Assembly: GCF_001767395.1 (NCBI RefSeq)
Contig: NZ_CP017014.1
Coordinates: 496,001-560,000, forward strand
Direction of reading: 5' to 3'
Origin: Rhodococcus sp. WMMA185
GTDB taxonomy: Bacteria; Actinomycetota; Actinomycetes; Mycobacteriales; Mycobacteriaceae
DNA length: 64,000 nucleotides
Positions 9,293 to 17,813 of the stretch are shown piece after piece (the first letter of the stretch is position 1; each line of letters opens with the position of its first letter). Position numbers and translations under genes: made by a program. The notes beneath the pieces were generated by a model. The model had not been told where the DNA came from. It saw only the letters and a list, made by a program, of their open reading frames with translations, and ran no database searches.

Positions 9293-10516
9293 TCAGGCGC
9301 GGCCGCCGAGCAACGTCTGTCCGAGATATTGGCCCGGCCCGGTACCGGGCGGGATGGCGTAGACGGCGGAGCCGATCGGCGTGGTCCACTCGTTGAGGGC
9401 GTCGACCTCGGCGAGCCGTTCTTGGACCGGCAGGAATTGGGTGTCGATGTCTCGCTGATAGGACGCGAAGATCAACCCGGAGTTCGATACCTGTCCGGGC
9501 TCCGGTGGGTCGTCGTAGTTGTATGCGCGGCGGTGGAACCTTTCCCCTTCGTGAGTGTGGCGAGCGCGAGCGATATGCGAGTTCGGCGGGATCACCGGGA
9601 TGCCGTACCGGTCGGTGGCGGCGAAATCGGGCTCGTCGTGTTCCTCGGCGCCGGTCAGTGGGGCCCCGGTGTCGAGGGTGCGGCCCACGGTCAATTCCCT
9701 TCCGTGGCGGTCGATTTCCTCCCAGGTATCGAGTTCCATGCGGATTCGGCGCAGCACCAGGGAAGTGCCGCCGGCAAGCCACGGGTACCTGCTGCCGTCG
9801 TCCCAGACGAGACGGTCGAACTCGTCGGTGCCCGGGTTGGTGGTGCCGTCCACCTGCCCCATGAGGTTGCGCATCGTCGTGCCGTCCGGGCGGCTGCGAC
9901 GGGCGTGCTGGAAGCCCCGTTGCGACCAGCGCACCGTGACAAGAGAGCGGACGTTCTTGACCAGTACCCGGACCGCGTGCGCGACCGCGACCGGGTCGTC
10001 GGCGCAGACCTGGAGGAGCAGATCGGTTTGGCCCCATGCGCCCTCGTCGAGGCGATCGATCGAGAAGGCCGGTAGCGGCCGCAGCCACGCCGGCTGTTGG
10101 TCGATCGTGTTCGTGGCGGCGAACACCCCGGGGCCGAGGCCGACCGTAACGGTCAGTCGGGCCGGGATGGCGGCGAGCTCCGGTTCGGTGTCCGCCAACG
10201 CAGGTTCACCGCGGGTCAGGCGGGCTGCATCCTGGGTCCATACCTTCAGCAGCCCGGACACGGCGGATCGATCCGCGCCGTCACGCAGATCCATTCCAAC
10301 GAACTGGGCGTTCGCCTGCGCTGCGGTCGCGATCCCACCCTGGTGGGGTCCGTGGAACGGCTCCGTCAGCCCACCGTGCTCAGCAGGCTGTGCGCTGAGG
10401 CGATCGACGGCTTCGTGTGCCCCCCAGCCGGCTCCCGCGGCCCCGAGCACGGCGGCACCTGCAAACAGGTTCCGCCGGCTCAGCACGCCGGAGGGCGGGG
10501 TGGTGCGCTCAGGCAC
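9293..10516 (-). CDS. Tat-exported DyP-type heme peroxidase
   Basis: A 407-residue dye-decolorizing peroxidase. The N-terminus has a twin-arginine signal (SRRNLFAG near residues 13-20, then an Ala/Gly-rich core). The DyP GxxDG motif appears as GQVDG in the middle, and the HT-x-E/RRAYNYD region lies C-terminally. Relatives of the EfeB/DyP class oxidise phenolics or take iron from heme. The GTG start overlaps the 3' end of the PCu(A)C gene by 8 nt, so the two are translationally coupled. Co-location with a copper chaperone suggests a role in envelope metal or redox stress; this is inference. Confidence 0.9.
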   Translation of the reverse strand: MPERTTPPSGVLSRRNLFAGAAVLGAAGAGWGAHEAVDRLSAQPAEHGGLTEPFHGPHQGGIATAAQANAQFVGMDLRDGADRSAVSGLLKVWTQDAARLTRGEPALADTEPELAAIPARLTVTVGLGPGVFAATNTIDQQPAWLRPLPAFSIDRLDEGAWGQTDLLLQVCADDPVAVAHAVRVLVKNVRSLVTVRWSQRGFQHARRSRPDGTTMRNLMGQVDGTTNPGTDEFDRLVWDDGSRYPWLAGGTSLVLRRIRMELDTWEEIDRHGRELTVGRTLDTGAPLTGAEEHDEPDFAATDRYGIPVIPPNSHIARARHTHEGERFHRRAYNYDDPPEPGQVSNSGLIFASYQRDIDTQFLPVQERLAEVDALNEWTTPIGSAVYAIPPGTGPGQYLGQTLLGGRA

Positions 10517-11057
10517 CGTGACCTGGCATCGAAGCGGGGGCGGCCCCGTGGCCGCCGCTGGGGTCGTAGCTCTCCTGGTTTCCGGAGAAATCCCGGACCT
10601 GTGCGTCGAAGCTGGTGGCCGATCCGTCCTCGAAGGTAAGGGTGAAGGTGGTGGTCGTGCCCGGGGTCAGCGGAGCTTTCAGGTCGAACAGCATCAGGTG
10701 GTCGCCGCCCGGGACGAGGGCGTGAGTGCTGTTCGCCGCGATGACGATGCCGTCGTGTTTGTGCCGCATCGTCGTGGCACCGTCGGCACCGGTCGTGACT
10801 TCGTGCAGTTCGGCTCGAGCGGAGGAGGGACTGGACACGGATACGATCCGCACGTCCCGGTCCGCGGCGTTGGTCAGTTGCGCGAACGCGGAGCTCGTCC
10901 CGGATTCAGCGGCCTTGACCCACTGTTCGGATACGGTCACCGCATCAGCGGCTGTGCCGGAGGACGAATCGTCAGCGCCCGATGAGCATCCGGCCAGCAG
11001 GAGGCCGATGCACACGCCGCCGGCAGCGGCGAGGCGTCGAATAGTGAACATGGACAT
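10509..11057 (-). CDS. PCu(A)C-family copper chaperone lipoprotein
   Basis: A 182-residue lipoprotein. The signal is followed by a lipobox ending L-L-A-G-C. The PCu(A)C (DUF461) pattern is visible: an LHE-V block, then TTMRHKHDG, then GGDHLMLFDL, giving the His/Met ligands that bind Cu(I) outside the membrane. It delivers copper to periplasmic or extracytoplasmic targets such as cytochrome oxidase. The start at 11057 is preferred because GGAG lies 8 nt upstream. Coupled to the downstream DyP gene by an 8-nt overlap. Confidence 0.9.
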   Translation of the reverse strand: MSMFTIRRLAAAGGVCIGLLLAGCSSGADDSSSGTAADAVTVSEQWVKAAESGTSSAFAQLTNAADRDVRIVSVSSPSSARAELHEVTTGADGATTMRHKHDGIVIAANSTHALVPGGDHLMLFDLKAPLTPGTTTTFTLTFEDGSATSFDAQVRDFSGNQESYDPSGGHGAAPASMPGHGA

Positions 11058-11182
11058 GTGTTCTCCAAAGTTGTCTAAGTGTGCGCGAGGCACGTGAGTT
11101 CATCGGTGCTGACCTGCCTTCGATGCAGATGGCACGCGATCACGCCGTGAAACCCGGGAAGGGGTGGCGTCGAGGTTTCGAA

Positions 11183-11683
11183 CTACACGAATGCCGGCGG
11201 GCCGCGGGTGCCGGCGGCTGCGCTGACCAGCAGCCACAGCGACAGCTTCGCCCGGTAGACCGGGGTCGCGGACCACGTGCCTGTATCGACCCGTAGCGGG
11301 GTAGGCACTGTGAGAAGGATCCGGCTCATCGCCGCTAGAGCCCGTAGACAGGCGCGCTCGGCACCGCGGACTAGAGCCGCAGAGATGGCGATCGCAGTTG
11401 CGTGGGCGGCCATCATCGGGAACGACAGTCCGAAGCCATGCGCGTGGTCGCCCGTCAACCCGAGTGTGGCGTGTCCCATCAGCTGACCCGCGGCGAGCGA
11501 GGCGACCAGGAACAGCCAATCCCGGTCGCGCACCGCGACGGAGGACACGGCCGCACCCATGGCGGCGCACACGGCGAGCAGAAGGACTACAGCGGATTCG
11601 CTCGGCGGCATCCCGCCTCCGGCGATGCCGTGGGCGGCGATACTGACCGCCCCGGAAAATGACCCCACGGCGGCGCCACGCAC
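11183..11683 (-). CDS. His-rich integral membrane protein beside copper genes
   Basis: About 166 residues with four or five hydrophobic segments. His-containing stretches (AHGIAGG, GHATLG, GDHAHGFG, AAHATA) fall in or next to membrane segments, which suggests metal handling, but no named family is recognised. The start is uncertain: GTG 11683 has GAGGTG about 10 nt upstream, and GTG 11695 is an alternative. It is transcribed towards the PCu(A)C and DyP genes with a gap of about 125 nt, probably as one unit. The copper role is inferred only from neighbours. Confidence 0.6.
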   Translation of the reverse strand: MRGAAVGSFSGAVSIAAHGIAGGGMPPSESAVVLLLAVCAAMGAAVSSVAVRDRDWLFLVASLAAGQLMGHATLGLTGDHAHGFGLSFPMMAAHATAIAISAALVRGAERACLRALAAMSRILLTVPTPLRVDTGTWSATPVYRAKLSLWLLVSAAAGTRGPPAFV

Positions 11684-11894
11684 CCGCGCAAGCACCTCGC
11701 CCCGTGAATCCACGCCGTGAGAATACAGTTGCTCGTACCGCTTCAGACCCCCGGACGGACGGTGTGTGAGCGAGGTGACGCCTGGCCGCGGCATCAGTCC
11801 CGTCCGTCGTTTGCCGGAATCCCCTGCTGCCCGCGATCTGCTGCTCGCGATCGCCGAATATCTGGGCACGATGTTCACCACTAGGGTGGAGGCC

Positions 11895-13067
11895 ATGAGT
11901 GAGCAGCGCAGCAAAGCGGACAACATCACCTGGCAGGGGTTCTCCACCAAAGCGGTGCACGCGGGATTCGAGCCCGACCCGCAGACCGGTGCCGTCAACG
12001 TCCCGATCTACGCGAGTTCGACGTTCGCGCAAGATGGTGTTGGAGGCATGAGGAACGGGTACGAATATGCCCGCACCGGTAACCCCACACGCCGCCCCCT
12101 CGAAGCGAACCTGGCAGCTCTCGAGTCCGGCTCGTACGGTCGCGCCTTCGGCTCGGGTATGGCTGCCACCGACTGCTTGCTGCGTGCCGTGCTCCGACCG
12201 GGCGATCACCTCGTCATCCCGAACGATGCGTACGGCGGAACGTTCCGGCTGATCGACAAGGTCTTCACGCAGTGGGGGATCGAGTACACGCCCGCCGCAG
12301 TCTCCGACGTGGATGCCGTCCGCGGGGCCATGCGCCCCAACACCAAGCTCGTGTGGATCGAGACACCCACCAACCCGCTCCTCAACATCGGTGACATCGA
12401 GGCGCTCGCCGATGTCGCGCACGCTGCCGACGCGAAGCTCGTCGTCGACAACACGTTCGCCTCCCCCTATCTGCAGCAGCCCCTGCAGCTCGGTGCGGAC
12501 GTCGCGCTGCACTCGACCACCAAGTACATCGGCGGACACTCCGACGTCGTCGGCGGCGCGCTCGTCACGGATGACGAAGAACTGGATACGGCCTTCGCGT
12601 TCCTGCAGAACGGTGCGGGCGCCGTCCCCGGACCCTTCGACGCGTTTCTCACGCTCCGCGGGATCAAGACACTCTCGTTGCGAATGGAGCGGCACAGTGA
12701 CAACGCCGAGAAGGTCGTGGAGCTTCTCAGTGGACATCCTGCGGTGTCCCAAGTGATCTACCCCGGACTCGAATCGCACCCCGGCCACAAGGTGGCGGAC
12801 AAGCAGATGCGCCGATTCGGCGGCATGATCTCTGTTCGCCTCGTCGGCGGCAAGCAGGCGGCCCTCGACTTCTGCTCGCGCACCGAGATTTTCACGCTGG
12901 CAGAATCGCTCGGCGGTGTGGAGTCGCTGATCGAGCATCCGGGTGCCATGACCCACGCCTCGACTGCGGGTTCCCTACTCGAGGTTCCGGACGACTTGGT
13001 GCGCTTGTCCGTCGGGATCGAGGACGCGTCCGACCTCGTCGACGACATCGAGCAGGCGCTGAAGTAG
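11895..13067 (+). CDS. metB: cystathionine gamma-synthase/lyase
   Basis: A 390-residue PLP enzyme of the Cys/Met metabolism family. The Schiff-base lysine is K210 in HSTTKYIGGH; the YxR (YARTGNPTR) and SGMAA motifs are present. It either makes cystathionine from O-acyl-homoserine and cysteine or cleaves cystathionine to cysteine; sequence alone does not separate the two. The start at 11895 has a GGTGGAGG site; the frame is open further upstream but unlike the family. Together with cbs it covers transsulfuration. It sits where metB (Rv1079) lies in mycobacteria. Confidence 0.92.
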   Translation: MSEQRSKADNITWQGFSTKAVHAGFEPDPQTGAVNVPIYASSTFAQDGVGGMRNGYEYARTGNPTRRPLEANLAALESGSYGRAFGSGMAATDCLLRAVLRPGDHLVIPNDAYGGTFRLIDKVFTQWGIEYTPAAVSDVDAVRGAMRPNTKLVWIETPTNPLLNIGDIEALADVAHAADAKLVVDNTFASPYLQQPLQLGADVALHSTTKYIGGHSDVVGGALVTDDEELDTAFAFLQNGAGAVPGPFDAFLTLRGIKTLSLRMERHSDNAEKVVELLSGHPAVSQVIYPGLESHPGHKVADKQMRRFGGMISVRLVGGKQAALDFCSRTEIFTLAESLGGVESLIEHPGAMTHASTAGSLLEVPDDLVRLSVGIEDASDLVDDIEQALK

Positions 13068-13097
13068 GCGGAATCCCAACCAGGCGGCGGGTTCCCT

Positions 13098-14330
13098 ATG
13101 CTGGCCAGCGTGGAACCCGTCACACTGGATCAGATCAAGGCGGCTCGGCAGCTGCTGGGCCCCGTCATCCGCCGAACACCGGTGATCGCGTCAGGGGCGC
13201 TTTCGGAGCAATGTGGCACCGAGGTGACGCTGAAGTGTGAAAATCTCCAGCGCACAGGATCTTTCAAGCCGCGAGGCGCGTACAACCGGATAGCGAACCT
13301 GTCGACGGCCGAGCGATCCGGCGGGGTCGTCGCGGCAAGTGCGGGAAACCACGCTCAGGGTGTGGCGTGGGCGGCCACGGAGCTGGGCATCGAGTCCACA
13401 GTGTTCATGCCCAACGGCGCGCCACTGCCCAAGTTGGCCGCCACCAGGGCATACGGCGCGAGGGTCGAACTCGCCGGGAATACGATCGACGATGCACTCG
13501 TTGCCGCGCGCGCGTTCGCGGAGAAGACGGGCGCCGTCCTGATCCATCCCTTCGACCATGCCGACATCGTCGCGGGCCAGGGCACCGTCGGACTCGAGAT
13601 CCTCGATCAGCAACCGGATGTGGGCACCATCGTGGTTCCGACCGGAGGAGGTGGGCTGGTCGCGGGTATCGCGGCAGCGGTGAAAGCCACCCGACCCGAC
13701 GTCCGCATCGTCGGTGTCCAAGCGGAGCAGGCCGCCGCGTGGCCGCGTTCGCTGGCCGCGGGCCGACCGGTTCCGCTGGAGAGCATGTCGACCATGGCCG
13801 ACGGCATCGCGGTGGGCAGACCGGGCGACGTGCCGTTCGCCCACGTCGAAACACAAGTCGATGCAATCGTCACCGTGAGCGAGGACGCCCTGTCCAGCGC
13901 GCTGCTGCTGTGCCTCGAGCGTGCGAAGCTCATCGTCGAACCGGCAGGTGCGGCGGCGGTGGCCGCGCTGACCAGTTGTTCAGCCGAGGATCTCGGACTG
14001 ACCGGCAAGGTGTGCGCCGTGCTCTCCGGCGGCAACATCGATCCTCTCCTTCTCACCCATGTGGTCAATCACGGGCTCAGGGCGGCGGGACGCTATCTCG
14101 GTGTGCACGTGACCATTCCGGATCGGCCGGGAGGGCTGGTCGGGCTCCTCGGGGTGGTCAGCGACAACGGCGCGAGTGTGGTGGATGTTGTCCACTCACG
14201 TACGCGAGGCACACTCGCACTCGACGAGGTGGAGGTGTTTCTGACCGTCGAGACCCGCGGTCCGGCGCACCGACAGGATCTCCTCGACGCTTTCGATGCC
14301 TCCGGATACTCGGTTCGACTGCAGAACTAA
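13098..14330 (+). CDS. ilvA: threonine ammonia-lyase
   Basis: A 410-residue PLP enzyme converting threonine to 2-oxobutanoate, the entry to isoleucine synthesis. The PLP lysine is K57 (GSFKPRGAYN), with SAGNHAQG near 83 and a glycine-rich phosphate loop PTGGGGL near 180. A single ACT-like domain occupies about 330-405, as in the shorter, catabolic-type or actinobacterial enzymes rather than the E. coli form with two. It begins 31 nt after metB and probably shares its transcript, linking sulfur and branched-chain metabolism. Confidence 0.93.
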   Translation: MLASVEPVTLDQIKAARQLLGPVIRRTPVIASGALSEQCGTEVTLKCENLQRTGSFKPRGAYNRIANLSTAERSGGVVAASAGNHAQGVAWAATELGIESTVFMPNGAPLPKLAATRAYGARVELAGNTIDDALVAARAFAEKTGAVLIHPFDHADIVAGQGTVGLEILDQQPDVGTIVVPTGGGGLVAGIAAAVKATRPDVRIVGVQAEQAAAWPRSLAAGRPVPLESMSTMADGIAVGRPGDVPFAHVETQVDAIVTVSEDALSSALLLCLERAKLIVEPAGAAAVAALTSCSAEDLGLTGKVCAVLSGGNIDPLLLTHVVNHGLRAAGRYLGVHVTIPDRPGGLVGLLGVVSDNGASVVDVVHSRTRGTLALDEVEVFLTVETRGPAHRQDLLDAFDASGYSVRLQN

Positions 14331-14341
14331 CACAGTCACGA

Positions 14342-14377
14342 GGTGTATCGCGATGCCGTGACCCGCTCAGATACACC
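14342..14377. terminator. possible terminator after ilvA
   Basis: GGTGTATC (14342-14349) pairs with GATACACC (14370-14377) across a 20-nt loop, 11 nt after the ilvA stop. There is no T tract. The rest of the 14331-14621 gap shows no gene and becomes AT-richer towards its right end. Confidence 0.4.
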
Positions 14378-14621
14378 GCCGGCGGGCCCCGACGCTCCCA
14401 CTAGGCGTCCGTTGACACACCGGACTGGCCTGGATACAGAAAATCAGTATTGGAGATAGATAGACTCGGTGCGGAAACGCGCGGTGCGTGTTCGCACTGC
14501 ACACCGTGCGCAACTGCCGATGCTATCCGTGGGCTCACCAGAAGTCTGTATGGAGACGTCCGGAGTACTTCTCGACCGCTCGTCCTACTTCGAAGAACAG
14601 AGTTCTGAAAATGGGGGCAAC

Positions 14622-15476
14622 ATGCGTATACGAATCATCGCTGTAGTGTCGTCATTAACCGTTCTTGTGCCCCTGTCGACGGCGCATGCCGATGTCCATA
14701 CGATAAAGCGGCATCCGGAGGGAATGGTAAAGACGAGTCATACCCCCCTCGAGATTTTGACTTTTAACGTATTGGCGACCAGAGCGACATGGGACGACAG
14801 GCGGGCGGGGATCGTCGATAAAATCAAAGAAACCGATCCCGATATCGCGGGTCTACAAGAGGCTTTCGAGTCCATCAGGTCTGATATTGAGTACGATCTT
14901 CAGGACGACTACACGATGGTCTCCTTTGATGCTGGAATGCACGACAATCCGATCATATTCAGGACTGATCGGTTCGATGTCACCGATAGTGGGTATGTTG
15001 ATGGCGCATTTTGCGGTTTCATGAGAACGGTCAACTGGGTTCGACTGTACGACAACAGGAACAGGGAAGACATCTACTTCTACAACAACCATATGTGTAC
15101 CGATGTGGGTGAAAGAGAACTTCATTCTGTTGCTTTGGTCGAACTGATGGATAGTCATCAAAGAAGAACTAGCGCACCGGCAAAAGCTATCGCCGTTGGC
15201 GATTTGAATTCGCACAGGAGAAGTCCTAATGCTCGATACTTGTTGGACGGTTCTCCGTTATTCGGAGAGGTAAGTCCATTGGATCTGGACGATACATGGG
15301 AGGCGGTCTACCCTCGTGTAGCAAAACCGCCGACTTCCGACAGAGATGTGAGCATTGACTACATCCTTACGCCAGACTCCATGAATGTACTGGACGCGTC
15401 AGTCGGCGATCACGCCGGATTCTCTGACCATCATCCAGTGACTGCAACAATTGGTAGCGGCGACGATATCGAATAG
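14622..15476 (+). CDS. secreted endonuclease/exonuclease/phosphatase-fold hydrolase
   Basis: A 284-residue exported protein. The signal peptide is cut near T-A-H-A (about residue 22). The body has the EEP fold shared by DNase I, sphingomyelinases and phosphatases: LTFNVLA near 46, an LQE metal-ligand motif near 77, GDLNSH near 194, and the C-terminal S-DHHPVT with the catalytic His. Base composition is clearly AT-richer than the neighbours, with many A/T-ending codons, suggesting recent acquisition. The start at 14622 follows a G-rich site. The substrate could be nucleic acid, sphingolipid or inositol phosphate. Confidence 0.82.
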   Translation: MRIRIIAVVSSLTVLVPLSTAHADVHTIKRHPEGMVKTSHTPLEILTFNVLATRATWDDRRAGIVDKIKETDPDIAGLQEAFESIRSDIEYDLQDDYTMVSFDAGMHDNPIIFRTDRFDVTDSGYVDGAFCGFMRTVNWVRLYDNRNREDIYFYNNHMCTDVGERELHSVALVELMDSHQRRTSAPAKAIAVGDLNSHRRSPNARYLLDGSPLFGEVSPLDLDDTWEAVYPRVAKPPTSDRDVSIDYILTPDSMNVLDASVGDHAGFSDHHPVTATIGSGDDIE

Positions 15477-15595
15477 GGGAACGAGCCCAGCCTCGACGCC
15501 GCAGCAGGGCTCGAGCGATTAGGACCCTTTCACTCGCGGCAGTCTCGGACGTTGTCAGGTCCGCGACACGCCAATTACGTTGGTGCAGTTGGGTT

Positions 15596-16105
15596 TCAGT
15601 TCGGAGTCAGATCTTTGAAGTATCGGGCGACCGGCCAACGCTCGAATCCAGCCGACTCGTACGTGGCTCGTGAAGGCGCGTGACCGGGATCGTCTCCCGT
15701 CTCGACCATGATCATCGCCATCCCAGCCCTTCTTACGAGATCGAAAGCGTGCTCCATCAGCGCGGTTCCGATACCACGACGTTGTTGCTCCGGGTCGACC
15801 GCGAGGACATATATCTCACCCATGCAGTCCTCGGGATGCAGGCGCACACTGACCCAACCGAGGGGCACGCCGTTCTCCATTGCGACGTGCACCGTGTCGG
15901 CGTCGCGGTCGAGGACTCTCGTCAAGTCTTCGATCTGCCGCACTTCCCAGCCTTGCGGATAGAAGGCAGCAAAGACGAAGGGTGGAACGGACCGCGAGAG
16001 TTCGGCGAAGACGGGCCGCCAGGCCCGAATCGACAAGTCGAGAATCGAGTCACGCATGGATCTGTCGTACTGGCCGATCTCCAACGGTTCCCCCTTCGCG
16101 ATCAT
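15596..16105 (-). CDS. GNAT-family N-acetyltransferase
   Basis: A 169-residue acetyl-CoA-dependent acyltransferase. The acetyl-CoA loop is Q-Q-R-R-G-I-G-T-A near residue 110, preceded by the beta4 strand E-I-Y-V-L-A-V-D, and followed by a C-terminal Y-x-x-x-G-F-x-R motif. The start at 16105 fits the family length; the open frame extends upstream for about 40 unrelated residues. The acceptor substrate is unknown. Convergent with the EEP hydrolase gene. Confidence 0.85.
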   Translation of the reverse strand: MIAKGEPLEIGQYDRSMRDSILDLSIRAWRPVFAELSRSVPPFVFAAFYPQGWEVRQIEDLTRVLDRDADTVHVAMENGVPLGWVSVRLHPEDCMGEIYVLAVDPEQQRRGIGTALMEHAFDLVRRAGMAMIMVETGDDPGHAPSRATYESAGFERWPVARYFKDLTPN

Positions 16106-16281
16106 TGAGCAGATGTACAGATCACCTGTATGAGTACGGGAATCTACGGGGTCGGCACAAGCGAATAACTTGATCGCGCGACATCCCCTCCATCGTCGAC
16201 CATCTGTTGCAGGGTTTTCGCGCGACAAAAGTAGTTAGCTGTTCTCAGTAAGTTTTCAGGTCCAGATGGCACTCTGTTGCA

Positions 16282-16539
16282 ATGAGCTTGAGAAAGATAG
16301 TCACGATAGTTGCCTTGGGCGGTGGGATCGGCCTTGGTTCCCTGGGAGTCGGTGCAGGTCTGGCCAGTGCGGAACCGGTGTCGTCACCGCCACCTCCCTC
16401 CAGTCCAGCGGAGCAGACTACGCACCGCAGTACGAGCCCGTGGGAGAAGTTCGGCCTGGGATGGGGTGACCCCTGGTACAACCCCGGAGTCAACGATTCC
16501 TTGAACCTGGGCCTGCTGGGGCATCACGGCAAGCACTGA
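16282..16539 (+). CDS. small secreted Pro/Gly-rich protein
   Basis: An 85-residue protein with a basic start, a Gly/Leu-rich hydrophobic core at about 7-27 and a likely cut after A-S-A (about residue 30). The mature peptide of about 55 residues has a Pro-Ser run, a W-E-K-F-G-x-G-W-G-D-P-W aromatic patch and a His-rich tail. Similar short exported proteins are common in Rhodococcus but have no assigned role. No operon partner. Confidence 0.6.
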   Translation: MSLRKIVTIVALGGGIGLGSLGVGAGLASAEPVSSPPPPSSPAEQTTHRSTSPWEKFGLGWGDPWYNPGVNDSLNLGLLGHHGKH

Positions 16540-16579
16540 TCATGGCAGGTCGAGCACGATCTCGCCCAGGTGGTTGTGT

Positions 16580-17350
16580 TCAGCTCGGCCACCCCCCGAC
16601 GGTGATCACCTGCAACTCCTGATCGACCAGTCTCGCCGGCAATTCGAGGTCGGCGAGCCAGCCGACCGCTTCCCCGCCCATCGCGACCGCGGCAGTGCTG
16701 TAGGCGCTCGCCAGGGTGCATGACCGCGCCACCACGGACACAGTGCGCCACAACGAAACTGAGTCGGGGTGAAGCGGTTTGACGGTGCTTGCTGTGGCCA
16801 CCGCGACTCCGGACGGGATCGACACCTGACAGGTGGGGTCGCCGGGAAGATCCTGCACCTGCACTTGCCACCCTCCATGTGGCGCAGTTCCGGCGGTGGC
16901 GATATCTCCGCCGAGGGCCACCAGGACACCACACCCGAGTAGTTCGGCGGTCGCCGACGCGCAGTGATCGGCTGAACTTGCCCGCGCAGTGGCAGTCAGA
17001 TCGAGCTCCACTCCGGGCGGCAGTGTTACCGCGGTGCCGTCGACGGCGATCGCCCGCCACGAGTGTGGGCCGGGTGCCGACGCGGTGGGGTCGAGCGCGC
17101 CGTCCGTGGCCTCGGCCGCGGTGAGGGCGTCGGCGATGAACCGGGCAAACATGGGGGTGACCGGGTTCCGACCCTCATGTAGTGAACGGATCTCGGCATC
17201 TGCTCGGTCCGGATTGACCGCTGCGTCGGCTGCGGCGAGGTAGCCGTGGATGAGGTTGGATGCCGAATCGAGAGAGGCCGGGTCGGTGACGACGACTCGG
17301 GCATGCACACCCCAGGTGGACCACTCGGTCGCGCTGCGGGTGCTTGTCAT
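16580..17350 (-). CDS. FAD:protein FMN transferase, ApbE family
   Basis: A 256-residue enzyme that attaches FMN from FAD to a threonine in exported flavoproteins. Visible family elements are DG-A-L-D-P-T near 85, an L-D-L-T-A-x-A block in place of the common DLGGIAKG near 117, and L-V-A-L-G-G-D-I near 144. It has no lipobox or signal, so it may act in the cytoplasm or exit by another route. No FMN-binding (NqrC/RnfG-type) target gene is adjacent; only a 60-residue exported peptide lies upstream on the same strand. The core motif deviation makes activity less certain than the family call. Confidence 0.8.
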   Translation of the reverse strand: MTSTRSATEWSTWGVHARVVVTDPASLDSASNLIHGYLAAADAAVNPDRADAEIRSLHEGRNPVTPMFARFIADALTAAEATDGALDPTASAPGPHSWRAIAVDGTAVTLPPGVELDLTATARASSADHCASATAELLGCGVLVALGGDIATAGTAPHGGWQVQVQDLPGDPTCQVSIPSGVAVATASTVKPLHPDSVSLWRTVSVVARSCTLASAYSTAAVAMGGEAVGWLADLELPARLVDQELQVITVGGWPS

Positions 17351-17375
17351 GCGGCGTCTTGGGGTCTTCGAGAAT

Positions 17376-17558
17376 CTAGAACCCGCTCGATAACGCGTCC
17401 GGCGTGCCGGATCCTGCGGAGACGAGGGACGCTACCGGCGCTGATTCGGCGGTATCGACGACGGCGGCCACCGCGATACCCGCACAGGCGACCAGTCCGG
17501 CTGCTGCGAAAGCACGTCGAACGGGAAGTAGGTGGGATCGGTGCGGTTCCTTGTTCAT
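17376..17558 (-). CDS. small membrane or exported peptide upstream of apbE
   Basis: A 60-residue protein with a basic N-terminus and one hydrophobic segment (about 16-35, Ala/Val-rich), then a short Ser/Ala/Gly tail. A GGGGA sequence lies about 12 nt before the ATG. It is 25 nt upstream of the ApbE gene on the same strand, so co-expression is likely. No family is recognised, and it lacks the D-x-T/S flavinylation motif. It could be a truncated relic of a larger exported partner. Confidence 0.4.
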   Translation of the reverse strand: MNKEPHRSHLLPVRRAFAAAGLVACAGIAVAAVVDTAESAPVASLVSAGSGTPDALSSGF

Positions 17559-17813
17559 GCGTACCAGTTTCCCCGATCAATCTGAGAGCAGCCTGGGAGT
17601 CGCCTTGGAGAGTGGTCACAGCTAAGTCTCCGCTAAGTCTCTGTGGTGCATCCGAATCGAGCGGTCCGCGCGCATGGTGTGCACCCCTTAGCGGGTCATC
17701 GCGCAGGTCACCGTGGGGATCGGAGCAATCCGGCAGAATCGCCCCGCACCAACTGCGCCCCGTCGTAACGTGAACTCACTCGGTTCGGCGCACCGAGGAG
17801 GAGGGGTACACAT

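Noticed and set aside
11100-12956. 618-codon minus-strand frame over metB and the membrane-protein gene
   Set aside because: Shadow of metB, whose PLP motifs fix the true frame; only the portion in another frame at 11183-11683 is supported.
13367-14404. 345-codon plus-strand frame inside ilvA
   Set aside because: Arg/Gly-rich frame-shifted shadow of ilvA.
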